A stretch of DNA of 64,000 bases from an uncultured Bacteroidia bacterium (GTDB taxonomy: Bacteria; Bacteroidota; Bacteroidia; Bacteroidales; UBA932), in NCBI GenBank assembly GCA_902785575.1, contig CACZZF010000007.1, forward strand, positions 1 through 64,000, read 5' to 3'. How positions within the stretch are numbered: the first letter of the stretch is position 1; each line of letters starts with the position of its first letter. Positions 1-9,742 of this stretch are shown one piece after another. Position numbers and translations under genes: made by a program. Below the pieces are notes generated by a model. The model was given only the letters and a program-made list of their open reading frames with translations, did no database searches and was not told the origin of the DNA.

Positions 1-638
1 CGATTACCAATCGTCCCGCAAATAATCTGCGGGTCAAAAGAGAAATATGGTGCACGATGGGCTCGGCCTGCGAAGGTGCGAGCTATCGTCACATCTGACT
101 AATCCGAAAACAAACAACGATATGAAAAGTGTTTCTTCTCATTCCTGCCAGAAAGGGCTTGCCATTATTTGGCCCTTTAGTAGGCGACGGGAATCGGCCT
201 ACATATTAAGTTACCAATCCCTACTTTCAGTGTCCATAGACCGGGCAAGCCCGGAAGAGAACTATCCCAAAAGTGCCAAAGAAGGGTTGGCACAAACCTC
301 TTTTCGACGGGGCTATCAGAAGCGCCATATCGGACCGGAATTCTGCCAACTTCAGCTTGCTGATCTCCTGGCAGCCCTCCTCTTCCCTTATAGGGAAGGG
401 GGTATTAAGTTACCCACCACCCTTAAAAGGTGGCAGAATCCGGGCAAGCCCGGGAGTGGCTGTATTAAACAAATGCCAACTCGAAAACAATTCCGATTCT
501 TGGCAGTAAACGATGCAAAAAGCGGTGTTTCTCGGCAAGATATGCCAAGCAATCTCCTTTCCCTTCTACCCGGTACGCCAGTTGATTTGTTCTTCTACCA
601 TCGGCATTACGTAATCTGCGTATTTCGCGCATTTTGCC
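1..638. other. Non-coding stretch rich in hairpins, no convincing gene
   Basis: No recognisable protein is encoded here. A 200-codon open frame crosses 47-649 on the plus strand, but its translation is low in structure, it overlaps another open frame, and it runs through many inverted repeats, so I do not call it. The stretch starts with a perfect hairpin (CCCGCA at 15-20, TGCGGG at 28-33). From about 140 it becomes a degenerate tandem repeat, described separately. It ends at the promoter of the 188-aa gene. It may be the remains of a mobile region or a structured RNA; the sequence alone does not decide. Confidence 0.6.
140..560. repeat. Degenerate tandem repeat, about 199-bp unit, conserved hairpins
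   Basis: Two units lie 198-199 bp apart. Shared anchors are CTGCCA (145 and 343), CTTGC (158 and 356), TATTAAGTTACC (204 and 403) and the palindrome CCGGGCAAGCCCGG (241 and 440). A third partial copy begins near 543 (TGCCAA followed by AATCTCCTTTCCCTT). Each unit carries hairpins in the same order although stem sequences differ: AAAGGGC/GCCCTTT (152-178) and GTAGGC/GCCTAC (180-202) in unit 1; CTGCC/GGCAG (343-374) and CTTCCCT/AGGGAAG (382-398) in unit 2; then the shared CCGGGC palindrome; then GTGCCAA/TTGGCAC (273-293) versus TGCCAA/TTGGCA (474-505). The unit length is not a multiple of three, which argues against a protein repeat. Confidence 0.6.
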
Positions 639-646
639 TATCTTTG
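639..646 (+). promoter_or_regulatory. Promoter -7 box for the 188-aa gene
   Basis: TATCTTTG fits the Bacteroidota -7 consensus TAnnTTTG. A CTG at 616-618, 20 bp upstream, is one base from the usual TTG of the -33 element. The start codon at 680 follows 33 nt later. Confidence 0.6.
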
Positions 647-679
647 TAAATCGATTCCCCCTCTGTGGTGAATTGAAGT

Positions 680-1246
680 ATGAACATCACCCATAATCTT
701 AATTTGACCATGGCCTCCGACATTGATCAGAATAAACTGAAAGTCGCAATTGACTGGATTAACAAACTTGCTAACGGGATGAATCCAATTGATGGTAAAG
801 TTCTTCCTGAAAGCGACGTCGTGAATAACGTTCACATCTCCCGCTGCCTGTTCTATGTGTCTAGCCTGCTTGAAGGTGTTGGGAAGAAGAAGCCTTCCCA
901 GCAAAAGCAGTATGAATTGGAATTCCAACTTACTCCGGAGATTGCGTCAAAGGTCTATATCGCCGAAAGAACGGGAATTGCCATGTTCGTCAAGGAGATC
1001 AATAAGGTGATTCCTGAAAATATGCAGCCTCTGGCCGCATCAAAGGTAACTCAGTGGCTGGTATCGATAGGATACCTGGTGGAACAGCAGAGTAGCGACG
1101 GCCGCAAATACAAGGCTCCGACAGAACTCGGAACATCCATCGGAATGACATCAGCATGGAGAGATGGCTCCCAAGGGCAGTATCTTGCTATATCCTATGA
1201 TGCCAACGCGCAGCACTTTATCCTTGAGAATCTTTTCAAGCTATAG
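680..1246 (+). CDS. Unrecognised 188-aa protein with likely winged-helix C-terminus
   Basis: I do not recognise the family with confidence. The N-terminal half (residues about 18-70) is helical and has a motif NPIDGKVLPE followed by VNNVHISRCLFYVSSLL, which looks like a conserved helical module. The C-terminal part (about 115-188) has the spacing of a winged helix: WLVSIGYLVE, a charged turn, then TELGTSIGM and a strand ending in FILENL. No catalytic motif, signal peptide or membrane segment is seen. A second ATG at 710 could be the true start. It has its own promoter at 639-646. Its stop codon overlaps the stop of the convergent helicase gene: both lie in the palindrome CTATAG at 1241-1246. 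The closeness suggests, but does not show, a functional link to the helicase. Confidence 0.75.
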   Translation: MNITHNLNLTMASDIDQNKLKVAIDWINKLANGMNPIDGKVLPESDVVNNVHISRCLFYVSSLLEGVGKKKPSQQKQYELEFQLTPEIASKVYIAERTGIAMFVKEINKVIPENMQPLAASKVTQWLVSIGYLVEQQSSDGRKYKAPTELGTSIGMTSAWRDGSQGQYLAISYDANAQHFILENLFKL

Positions 1247-4123
1247 CTCAATTTCGCCTCGCTTTAGCATATTCTCATAGTACGTCAGGTTGATTTTCCG
1301 GTTGCAACCGCTCTTATCGGGTTTATAGTTCGTGCAACCCAGGAAGGGCGTGTTGTCTTTCTTCCGAACAATGAGATAGCCGTCCTTGCAGCAGTCGCAC
1401 TTGAGGATGGGGAGTATGCCGCCGGAGAGGTCATTGGTCATAAAGTCGCATATCTCCGGCTCGTTGGTGCAGAGCCAAAGACGCAGACCGAAGTCCTTCT
1501 TCTGACGGACCCGAAGAGGATAGCCGCATATCGGACAACGTTTAATCATTGAGATGTCTGGTGAATCAGTCTTGGAGATGTCCAGGTCGCCGTTGACGTG
1601 GACCGCCGAATAGTCCTGAATCAGTTCTGCCACGAAGCGTGATGGGCGCTGCTGGGGTACCACGATATAGACACGATTCTTCGTGCGGGTCATTGCCACA
1701 TAGAACAGGCGGCGTTCTTCAGCGTATTCAATCGTTCGGTCTTCCTTGATGACCAGTTTCATCACAGGATCGTCTTCAATCTTGGACGGGAAGCCATAGA
1801 CGGCGTTAGCGGCATTGATGATGATGACGTTGTCGTAGCCGAGCCCCTTTGCTCGGTGTGCAGTCAGGAAGGTAATCTTCGCTTTCGGGTATGCCTTGGA
1901 CTTGACCTCGCCAGTCTTGTCATTGAGGAAGAAGAGACCGGTCTTGGCCAGGTGGAATCCGTCGAAGTTGTATCGGCCTATGAGCAGGATGGACGAGTTC
2001 TCCGGTTTCCCTTCTGCCTTATTGGATTCGATAATCTGGCCAATGCAGCGCTCGACAGCCTGGGCACGCAGGTAGAACTTGCCACCTTTGCCTTCCGTCA
2101 GCTCTTTGTCGGCTTCTTCCGAGTATGCCTCAATGATTATCGGCCGCTGAATATGCTTCGGACTGATGAGAGACTTCTGAATCTGCGATGAGTTCTTCTG
2201 GATGAAACTGCCGGCGATGTCGATTACCTCCTGGGAGTTGCGATAGGTCTTTGTGATTTTCAACTCTTCGCCATAGCCCATGATGTCGGAGAAGTGAGTG
2301 AAGAGTGTGATGTCTGAACCAGCGTAGGCGTAGATGGATTGCCAGTCATCTCCCACGGCGATAATCTTGGCGTCACAGACGTTGGAAAGAGCCCTTGCAA
2401 GGTCGAAACGCTGCCGGGATATGTCCTGGTATTCGTCGATGATAACGTACTTGAAATCGAGTTTCTCGCCGATTTCCTCCTGCTCCTGCAGTATCTTGGC
2501 AGAGTCATTTATCATGTCCTCGAAGTCCACGGCACCACGTTCCTTCAACTTCTTGGAGTACTCTAGAAAACTCTGGTGACAAACGTCCAGGAAGAGTTTT
2601 GTGCGGACATTATCGGTCATCCGCTGCATCTCACGGAACTTGTCGGTATCGTAACCGTTTGTCTTGAAGTTCTGGATGAAGGCGCAAATGAGGCGAGTGA
2701 GTTTGAATATGTATTTGTTCTCCTCCGTGGAGACAATCTTCTGATAGACCTCCATATCAGAGCGGCGGTCCAGGACAATGCCTTTCTCCTTCAACTGCTC
2801 TTCCAGATGCTCAAGGAATGGACGTCCGTCATTGTAGGCAGAGAAAGTATATATCAACTCGGTGCCGTGTTCACGATGGAAGAGAATCTTATCGTTGACT
2901 TCCTTCTTGTATCGATTCAGTTCCGCTTTGGAGTAGCGATTGTTCTTACCGTCCTCGGTGATGCCGAAATGCTCGATGTAGATGGTCCGATCTCCTTGCC
3001 TGATGACGAAATCAGGGGTATATGGCTTGTGAGAGTGGCGGAATCCGTAAGGATACGGCCGCTCATACTCGTAGTCAATCTTGTGTAGGTACAAGAAGTT
3101 TGCAATCATCACCTCCTGCGAAGAACGGAGGGATTCGTAGTTGATGGTGATGGATTTGCCGGTACGCTTGTTAGTGATGGTCTCCACATACTCGTTCATA
3201 TTGGAACGCATGGTGGAGAAATCGGCTTTCGAAATGTAGTTGAAAAAGGCGTTTAGGTCATCGCCCTCGTATGGTGCATCGAAATAACTGCCGAAGAACA
3301 GGATCAATTTATTCACCATATCCGACTCCCGGAGGACATCGTTCTTAAGGTAGTTATTGATAACATCGAACATATAGCCACTATCCACAACGTTCTTCTT
3401 ATCGGCATCCTGCTTCCGGAGGATGGCATAGCCGGTCTTGTGGAATGTAGTGACGGGACAATTGATTTTCAGCGCCTTATTAATCTTGTCTTGAAGTTCT
3501 CCAACGGCTTTGTTGGTGAAGGATATGACAAGAATCTGCTCGGGCTTAACGCCCTTCTTCTCGACCAGGTACTTCACTTTGGCGGCCACTGTGGTAGTCT
3601 TTCCGGCTCCTGCGCCTGCCACTACCAGCATATTGTCCTCGTCCGTGAGAACCACCTTGCGCTGCTCTTCGTCCAGGGAGATGGCGGGATCGACTTTAGA
3701 TAGTATCGTGTCCAGATAATGCTTGTCGGTTTCCAGATGCCGATGCAGGAAGGTATGGTTGTGTTGCTGGATGCCAGTGGAACCTTCTCGGAGGTCTGAG
3801 AGGTCGGCATAATTCCGCAGGAAAGCCTCAACGGATGAGGCTGGTATGGCGAACTTCTCACAGTACAGTTCGAGAGTGGTAGCGGTCTTCTGATTTTGGA
3901 AGAAGGTGTTGATGTCCGCATACTCGTCAATCAGCTGCTTATAGTCGCTGCGGGCCAGAAATCTGTCCTCCAGGAGGAGCGAATTCAAGCGCTGGGTGAA
4001 CTGAAGCAATCTGGCATATTCAGCTGTCGGCGCTTCTGGTATACCTATGGCCGGCTCCGTTTTCTTGGGAGCCTCTTTAGGCTTGTTGCGCCTGTCAGAG
4101 AATATGCGATTGAAGAAGGACAC
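1241..4123 (-). CDS. SF1 UvrD/HelD-like helicase with PD-(D/E)XK insert and zinc ribbons
   Basis: A superfamily 1A DNA helicase of about 960 residues. With the GTG start chosen here, motif I GAGAGKT is at about 170-176, motif II DEYQD at 563-567, motif III GDDWQSIYAYAGS at 591-603, motif V TAHRAKG near 754 and motif VI VAMTRTKNR near 809. Between motifs Ia and II sits a PD-(D/E)XK nuclease-like insert (YTPDFVI, then IYIEHFG; acidic residues about D371 and E384). The C-terminus has two zinc-ribbon modules of topoisomerase type (CPIC...C...C and CDCC...C...C, from about 863). An in-frame ATG at 4174 lies upstream of a strong promoter (4144-4174), so a start inside the transcript is more likely; GTG at 4123 begins VSFFNRIF. 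Related architectures occur in DNA helicase IV-like proteins and in defence islands. Function here, repair or defence, is not settled. Confidence 0.85.
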   Translation of the reverse strand: MSFFNRIFSDRRNKPKEAPKKTEPAIGIPEAPTAEYARLLQFTQRLNSLLLEDRFLARSDYKQLIDEYADINTFFQNQKTATTLELYCEKFAIPASSVEAFLRNYADLSDLREGSTGIQQHNHTFLHRHLETDKHYLDTILSKVDPAISLDEEQRKVVLTDEDNMLVVAGAGAGKTTTVAAKVKYLVEKKGVKPEQILVISFTNKAVGELQDKINKALKINCPVTTFHKTGYAILRKQDADKKNVVDSGYMFDVINNYLKNDVLRESDMVNKLILFFGSYFDAPYEGDDLNAFFNYISKADFSTMRSNMNEYVETITNKRTGKSITINYESLRSSQEVMIANFLYLHKIDYEYERPYPYGFRHSHKPYTPDFVIRQGDRTIYIEHFGITEDGKNNRYSKAELNRYKKEVNDKILFHREHGTELIYTFSAYNDGRPFLEHLEEQLKEKGIVLDRRSDMEVYQKIVSTEENKYIFKLTRLICAFIQNFKTNGYDTDKFREMQRMTDNVRTKLFLDVCHQSFLEYSKKLKERGAVDFEDMINDSAKILQEQEEIGEKLDFKYVIIDEYQDISRQRFDLARALSNVCDAKIIAVGDDWQSIYAYAGSDITLFTHFSDIMGYGEELKITKTYRNSQEVIDIAGSFIQKNSSQIQKSLISPKHIQRPIIIEAYSEEADKELTEGKGGKFYLRAQAVERCIGQIIESNKAEGKPENSSILLIGRYNFDGFHLAKTGLFFLNDKTGEVKSKAYPKAKITFLTAHRAKGLGYDNVIIINAANAVYGFPSKIEDDPVMKLVIKEDRTIEYAEERRLFYVAMTRTKNRVYIVVPQQRPSRFVAELIQDYSAVHVNGDLDISKTDSPDISMIKRCPICGYPLRVRQKKDFGLRLWLCTNEPEICDFMTNDLSGGILPILKCDCCKDGYLIVRKKDNTPFLGCTNYKPDKSGCNRKINLTYYENMLKRGEIEL

Positions 4124-4143
4124 GGGGTATTCTTTACAAAAGA

Positions 4144-4174
4144 CAAAGGTAGCGATTATCAATGAGCGGCACAA
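4144..4174 (-). promoter_or_regulatory. Promoter of the helicase gene
   Basis: On the minus strand, TTG (4172-4174), a 20-bp spacer and TACCTTTG (4144-4151) match the Bacteroidota -33/-7 promoter. The box ends 20 nt before the GTG at 4123. Confidence 0.75.
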
Positions 4175-4305
4175 ATCTTAAGACTGAGTTAGTATGCCTC
4201 ATCAAAAACGTGTTCATTTGTTTCCACAAATCGTTGCATGTCTTCGAGCAACGGTTCATGGCGACAATAGGCCTAAAATGATACACTATTTGTCACACTA
4301 GACAT

Positions 4306-4340
4306 GAAAAATCCCCCTCAGACTAATCTGAGAGGGATTC
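4306..4340 (-). terminator. Rho-independent terminator after tRNA-Ala
   Basis: A 13-bp stem (4310-4322 with 4327-4339, one G:T-type mismatch) and a 4-nt loop are followed on the minus strand by a run of T. Confidence 0.8.
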
Positions 4341-4343
4341 TTG

Positions 4344-4416
4344 TGGAGCATAGGAGAATCGAACTCCTGACCTTTTGAATGCCATTCAAACGCTCTACCA
4401 ACTGAGCTAATACCCC
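4344..4416 (-). tRNA. tRNA-Ala (anticodon GGC)
   Basis: A 73-nt cloverleaf read on the minus strand. The acceptor stem GGGGTAT pairs with ATGCTCC, the D stem is GCTC/GAGC, the anticodon stem TTTGA/TCAAA encloses the loop ATGGCAT (anticodon GGC), and the T arm is AGGAG-TTCGATT-CTCCT. No CCA is encoded; the sequence after the discriminator A is CAAGAAT. It has its own promoter and terminator, so it is a single-gene unit. Confidence 0.95.
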
Positions 4417-4427
4417 GTTTCGGACTG

Positions 4428-4457
4428 CAAATATATAAACATTCCGTGAATCCGCAA
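4428..4457 (-). promoter_or_regulatory. Promoter of tRNA-Ala
   Basis: Minus strand TTG (4455-4457), 19-bp spacer, TATATTTG (4428-4435); the box ends 11 nt before the mature tRNA 5' end. Confidence 0.8.
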
Positions 4458-4467
4458 AATTTTTAAA

Positions 4468-4506
4468 GAAAAAAGAATCCGGCCGGAAACCGGCCGGATT
4501 CTTTTA
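4468..4506 (-). terminator. Terminator of the glycine cleavage operon
   Basis: A perfect 16-bp inverted repeat (4471-4486 with 4490-4505) and a 3-nt loop, five bases past the gcvPB stop codon, flanked by T runs in both directions and so potentially bidirectional. Confidence 0.9.
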
Positions 4507-4511
4507 TCACA

Positions 4512-6008
4512 TTAAGCCTCATCCTGGAATTTGAGAACCGGCTGCCTTGCGGCGGTCGTCTCGTCCGGACGAGTGATCGGAGCGTTGTGAGGAGCGGCTT
4601 TCAGGATAGCCGGATCCTCCGCGGCCTCAGCGGCGATCTTCCTCATGACCTCGATGAAAGCGTCCAGCGTCTCGACTGACTCAGTCTCAGTTGGTTCTAT
4701 CATGATAGCCTGGTGGAAGAGAAGCGGGAAGTAGATAGTCGGAGCATGGAAACCGAAGTCCAACAGTCTCTTGGCCACATCCAGAGTCGTGGCTCCTTCC
4801 CTCTCGTCACCAGTGCCTTTCCTCGACCCGTCATTAATCAGTCCGTCGAACACGAACTCATGTTTGCAGACTGAAGGGATCGGAAGCTTGTAGCAATCCT
4901 TGAGGCTCTCCTTGATGTAGTTGGCTCCAAGGGTAGCGTACTTGCCGACCAGTTTGACATTCTGCTTGCCTAGCATAAGGATATAGGCATATCCCCTGAG
5001 AATGACACCGAAGTTGCCCAGGAAACCAGACACCTGACCGGCGGCCTTCTCGGAATCACACACGACATCGAAGGAACCGTCTTCTTTCTTGACGACCTTA
5101 GGGACAGGCAGATAAGGAAGCAGTTTCTCGCAGACTCCGACAGGGCCGGAACCAGGGCCTCCACCACCGTGAGGAGTGGAGAATGACTTGTGGAGATTCA
5201 AGTGAAGAATATCGAATCCCATATCGCCAGGGCGCACCATACCGATCAGCGGGTTCATGTTGGCTCCATCATAATAGAGCAGTCCTCCGCACTCGTGGAC
5301 GAGGGCAGCGATCTCCCCTATCTCCTTCTCGAACAAGCCGAGAGTGTTGGGGTTGGTCATCATTATACCAGCGATGTCAGGGCCAAGAAGCGGCTTAAGA
5401 TCAGCCACATCCACAAGGCCGTCAGCGTTGGATTTCACGACCACAACCTCCAGGCCGCAGACAGCGGCACTGGCAGGATTGGTTCCATGGGCGCTGTCCG
5501 GGACAATGATCTTAGTCCTTTTCAAGTCACCACGCAAAAGATGGTACTGACGTATGATCATCAGCCCGGTCAACTCGCCATGAGCACCGGCGCAAGGGTT
5601 AAAGGTGAATCCTGCCATCCCGGTGATCGCGGAAAGGGCCTTGTCCATATTATAATAGACCTCCAGGGCTCCCTGGACTGAGCATGCGGGTTGAAGAGGA
5701 TGAAGCCCCTGGAAACCCTTCATGTTGGCGATTTCCTCGTTGATCTTGGGATTGTACTTCATCGTGCAGCTCCCGAGAGGATAGAATCCGGTGTCAACAC
5801 CGAAGTTCATCTGGGAGAGATTGGTGTAGTGACGTACAACATCCACCTCGCTTACCTGCGGCAGCGCCGGAGCCTCAGCCCGAAGCAGGCCTGCGGGAAT
5901 AGCGGCGGACGCCGACCCTTCGACTTCACTCAGGGACCGGCAAGGAAGAGAATACCCCGTACGTCCCTCTTTGGAGAGCTCGAATATAAGTTTGTCGTAA
6001 TATTTCAT
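4512..6008 (-). CDS. gcvPB: Glycine dehydrogenase (decarboxylating) subunit 2
   Basis: PLP-carrying half of the P-protein of the glycine cleavage system; with GcvPA it decarboxylates glycine and passes the aminomethyl group to lipoyl-GcvH. The PLP-binding lysine is K274 in HLNLHKSFSTPHGGGGPGSG. The length, 498 residues, is normal for the split form. It follows gcvPA by 4 bp and ends in a strong terminator. Residues 24-31 (RSLSEVEG) are encoded by a copy of a short dispersed repeat at 5916-5937, placed in the N-terminal stretch before the conserved SEVDVVRHYTNLS region, where length variation should be tolerated. The core fold looks intact, so the enzyme is probably functional. Confidence 0.96.
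   Translation of the reverse strand: MKYYDKLIFELSKEGRTGYSLPCRSLSEVEGSASAAIPAGLLRAEAPALPQVSEVDVVRHYTNLSQMNFGVDTGFYPLGSCTMKYNPKINEEIANMKGFQGLHPLQPACSVQGALEVYYNMDKALSAITGMAGFTFNPCAGAHGELTGLMIIRQYHLLRGDLKRTKIIVPDSAHGTNPASAAVCGLEVVVVKSNADGLVDVADLKPLLGPDIAGIMMTNPNTLGLFEKEIGEIAALVHECGGLLYYDGANMNPLIGMVRPGDMGFDILHLNLHKSFSTPHGGGGPGSGPVGVCEKLLPYLPVPKVVKKEDGSFDVVCDSEKAAGQVSGFLGNFGVILRGYAYILMLGKQNVKLVGKYATLGANYIKESLKDCYKLPIPSVCKHEFVFDGLINDGSRKGTGDEREGATTLDVAKRLLDFGFHAPTIYFPLLFHQAIMIEPTETESVETLDAFIEVMRKIAAEAAEDPAILKAAPHNAPITRPDETTAARQPVLKFQDEA
5916..5937. repeat. Short dispersed repeat copy inside gcvPB
   Basis: CCCTTCGACTTCACTCAGGG is one arm-pair of the CCTGAGC...GAAGGA family seen at five other places in the window. 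It is translated in frame as RSLSEVEG. Confidence 0.65.
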
Positions 6009-6012
6009 ATTC

Positions 6013-7341
<1,329 letters not shown>

Positions 7342-7347
7342 CGCTTC

Positions 7348-7728
7348 CTACTTCTCGGAAAATGCCTGGTAAGCGGCGGCGTCCATAAGGGCCTCAACTT
7401 CGGCGGGATCACTCATCTCAACTTTGATGATCCAAGCCTCGTAGGCATCCTCGTTTATTTTCTCAGGAGCGTCCTCAAGGTCAGGATTGACCTCAACGAC
7501 CTTTCCGGAAACGGGGCAGAGAAGCTCGCTGGAAGCTTTCACGCTCTCCAGAGCGCCAAACTCCTCACCAGCCTCAAACTCGTCATCGACCTCAGGAAGG
7601 TCAGCATAAGTGATGTCACCAAGCTCCTTCTGGGCGAAATCAGAGATGCCGATAGTGGCCACATTGCCTTCGACTTTAACCCACTCATGGTCCTCGCTGT
7701 AACGGAGGCCTTCGATTACTTTACTCAT
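7348..7728 (-). CDS. gcvH: Glycine cleavage system H protein
   Basis: Lipoyl carrier protein that shuttles the aminomethyl intermediate between P, T and L proteins. At 126 residues it is of normal length, and the lipoylation site is K64 in [18 protein letters not shown]. It starts at ATG 7728, 30 bp after gcvT. No L-protein (lpd) or lipoate ligase gene is in this window, so those functions must be supplied from elsewhere. Confidence 0.97.
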   Translation of the reverse strand: MSKVIEGLRYSEDHEWVKVEGNVATIGISDFAQKELGDITYADLPEVDDEFEAGEEFGALESVKASSELLCPVSGKVVEVNPDLEDAPEKINEDAYEAWIIKVEMSDPAEVEALMDAAAYQAFSEK

Positions 7729-7758
7729 GTCTTATTAGTTTATTTAGTTGATTATTAA

Positions 7759-8865
7759 TTATTTCTTATAGTTTGTCTGATAGAATCTCTTCTTAACCAC
7801 CTTGCCAGGGAATACCTTTTTGCGGATCCTGATATTAAGAGGGGTATCAAGTGCTCCGTGAGCGCGGTCCACAAGGGCGAAGCAAATGCTCTTCTCAAGA
7901 GAAATGCTGTGGTAACCGGTTGTTACGACACCGACCTCGGTCCCGTCAGCGAGCTCGACCGGATAACCGGCGCGAGGAATCGCCTTGTCCTGAAGCTCGA
8001 TACCGACCAGCTTTTTCGCCGTACCGTTAGTTTTCTGATCGACAATGGCATCCTTGCCGATGAACTCGTCCTTGTCAAGCTTGCAGAACATGCTGAATCC
8101 AGCCATCACAGGAGAAATTTCAGGGGTAAGCTCATCACCGTACAAAGGCAGTCCAGCCTCGAAACGAAGGGTGTCACGGCATCCGAGTCCGCAAGGAACG
8201 ACCCCGGCGGCCAGGAAAGCCTCCCAGTAGTTCACAATGAGTGAAGGGGCGGCATAGATCTCAAATCCATCCTCACCAGTGTAACCGGTGCGGCTCACGA
8301 TAACCCTGGAGCTACCATCCTGGAAATCCTTGAAAGTATAGAAGGACAGTCCCGCGGCCTCAGCGGCGAAAGGAAGGACTTTCACGAGGGTCTCCTCGGC
8401 GAGAGGGCCCTGGAGAGCGATCTGTCCCCATTTATCGGACTGGTTAGCGATCTTCACATCGAAACCCTTGCTGTGATCCTTGATCCAGAGATAGTCTTTC
8501 TCTATGTTGGCGGCGTTGACGACAAGAAGGAAATGATCCTTCTCGAACTCTTTGTAGACCAGGAGGTCATCGACTGTGCCTCCGTCCGGGTAAAGCATCA
8601 TCCCATAGAGGATCTGCCCGGGAACCATCGGACGCACGTCATTGGTGAACACATGGTTCACGAATTTCTCGGCATCCGGGCCACAGACGAAGATCTCTCC
8701 CATGTGGGAGACATCGAACATTCCGACCTTGTGGCGGACGGCGAGGTGCTCCTCAGTGATCGATGAATACTGGATCGGCATATCGAATCCTGCGAAAGGG
8801 CTCATCTTGGCCCCGAGGGCCAGATGGTTGTCATGTAGACAAGTTAAATTAAGGGTTTGTTCCAT
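7759..8865 (-). CDS. gcvT: Glycine cleavage system aminomethyltransferase
   Basis: T-protein, 368 residues. It transfers the methylene group from aminomethyl-lipoyl-GcvH to tetrahydrofolate and releases ammonia. The DVSHMGEI motif near the N-terminus, VSRTGYTGEDGFEIY in the middle, and the C-terminal GEVGVVTTG-like segment are those of the GcvT family. It begins 6 bp after the NUC1 nuclease stop, which ties the nuclease and the SUMF1 lipoprotein to this operon. Confidence 0.97.
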   Translation of the reverse strand: MEQTLNLTCLHDNHLALGAKMSPFAGFDMPIQYSSITEEHLAVRHKVGMFDVSHMGEIFVCGPDAEKFVNHVFTNDVRPMVPGQILYGMMLYPDGGTVDDLLVYKEFEKDHFLLVVNAANIEKDYLWIKDHSKGFDVKIANQSDKWGQIALQGPLAEETLVKVLPFAAEAAGLSFYTFKDFQDGSSRVIVSRTGYTGEDGFEIYAAPSLIVNYWEAFLAAGVVPCGLGCRDTLRFEAGLPLYGDELTPEISPVMAGFSMFCKLDKDEFIGKDAIVDQKTNGTAKKLVGIELQDKAIPRAGYPVELADGTEVGVVTTGYHSISLEKSICFALVDRAHGALDTPLNIRIRKKVFPGKVVKKRFYQTNYKK

Positions 8866-8871
8866 GGTATA

Positions 8872-9741
8872 TCAGTTTCTAAGTATCTCGTCTCTAATCC
8901 TCCAGTCCCCATAGGGATCGATTTCGGCCTCGGCCTTGTCCTGCGCCTTCTCATCAAGATTGAAGAACAGGTCCATTCCGAGCTTGGCCTCGAGCTCGTC
9001 CACCGTCATCACGTAATGGGTCAAGTTCCTCTCGCAAGCCTTGTTCGGGAACACGAATCCGATCGAAGCGTAGGTGCCGTCTTTCCTCTTCGCGAGCAGG
9101 GCCTTGAAAAACGCGTCCGGAACCATCACATGGTTGCTTCCAATATGCTTGGGGTTGCTGTATTCGAATATGGGGCCGCAAACGACCCAGATGGATTTGT
9201 AATACCGGGCCTCGTACCTTACTTGCTTCTCAAGGTCGTTCCAAGCGCCGGAATTAAGATTATGGTTCTGCGGACAAGTGTTGCTCAGGTAAAAACTCTC
9301 CTTCATGGTCTGGGAGCTCCACCTCATGTCCGCGGCGGGAGCCATATGCCCACGGTCATAACCAGACCCGACATAATCCCTGTCATAAGCCTGCCTCCCC
9401 TTAACCATCGGATCCGGAGAAAACTCATCCTCCCTGCTCCTGTAAGCCGTGATCACCTCTGTCTCAAGCAGTTCATAAGCGACCCAGTTCGGCACCCTGT
9501 AGCTATTATTATAAGACAGGGTGTAGCCCATGTGCTCTATGATCTCAGCCTCGCTGTCCTCCAAGCGGTAAGGGATCTCCAGACGGGACAAGGGATCAAC
9601 CCCATCCTGAGATGGATCCATGACCAGGCCTTGAGGATCTTCCACTTCCCCCTCCGTCCCATCACCACTCCAAATGAAATGATACGCGGTCCCGAGGACG
9701 GCCAGAATCACCAGTATGATTATCGAAGTCTTTTTGTCCAT
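8872..9741 (-). CDS. Membrane-anchored NUC1-family DNA/RNA non-specific endonuclease
   Basis: A beta-beta-alpha-metal nuclease of the NucA/NUC1 family. An N-terminal hydrophobic segment (residues 6-24, no lipobox) should anchor it in the inner membrane with the enzyme in the periplasm. The active-site motif DRGHMAPAADM lies at about 129-139 (catalytic H132), and the metal-binding region NHNLNSGAWNDLE follows at about 159-171. The length, 289 residues, is normal. It starts 1 bp after the stop of the SUMF1 lipoprotein and ends 6 bp before gcvT. A periplasmic scavenging nuclease is the usual expectation; why it shares a transcript with glycine cleavage is unexplained. Confidence 0.93.
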   Translation of the reverse strand: MDKKTSIIILVILAVLGTAYHFIWSGDGTEGEVEDPQGLVMDPSQDGVDPLSRLEIPYRLEDSEAEIIEHMGYTLSYNNSYRVPNWVAYELLETEVITAYRSREDEFSPDPMVKGRQAYDRDYVGSGYDRGHMAPAADMRWSSQTMKESFYLSNTCPQNHNLNSGAWNDLEKQVRYEARYYKSIWVVCGPIFEYSNPKHIGSNHVMVPDAFFKALLAKRKDGTYASIGFVFPNKACERNLTHYVMTVDELEAKLGMDLFFNLDEKAQDKAEAEIDPYGDWRIRDEILRN

Positions 9742-9742
9742 T

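Noticed and set aside
140..560. CRISPR array
   Set aside because: Units are about 199 bp, degenerate and without regular short spacers; no cas genes are near.
140..560. Integron attC array
   Set aside because: The hairpin style and the TTGGCA/TGCCAA arms look similar, but the GTTRRRY core is absent and no integrase or cassettes are seen.
47..649. A 200-codon open frame on the plus strand
   Set aside because: It crosses the 199-bp repeat, whose length would shift the frame between units, and its translation shows no domain or repeat pattern. I treat it as chance.
4200..4416. tRNA-Ala as attachment site of an integrated element covering 1-4300
   Set aside because: No integrase, no direct repeat of the tRNA 3' end in the window, and the tRNA has an intact terminator. 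The other end would have to be outside the window.
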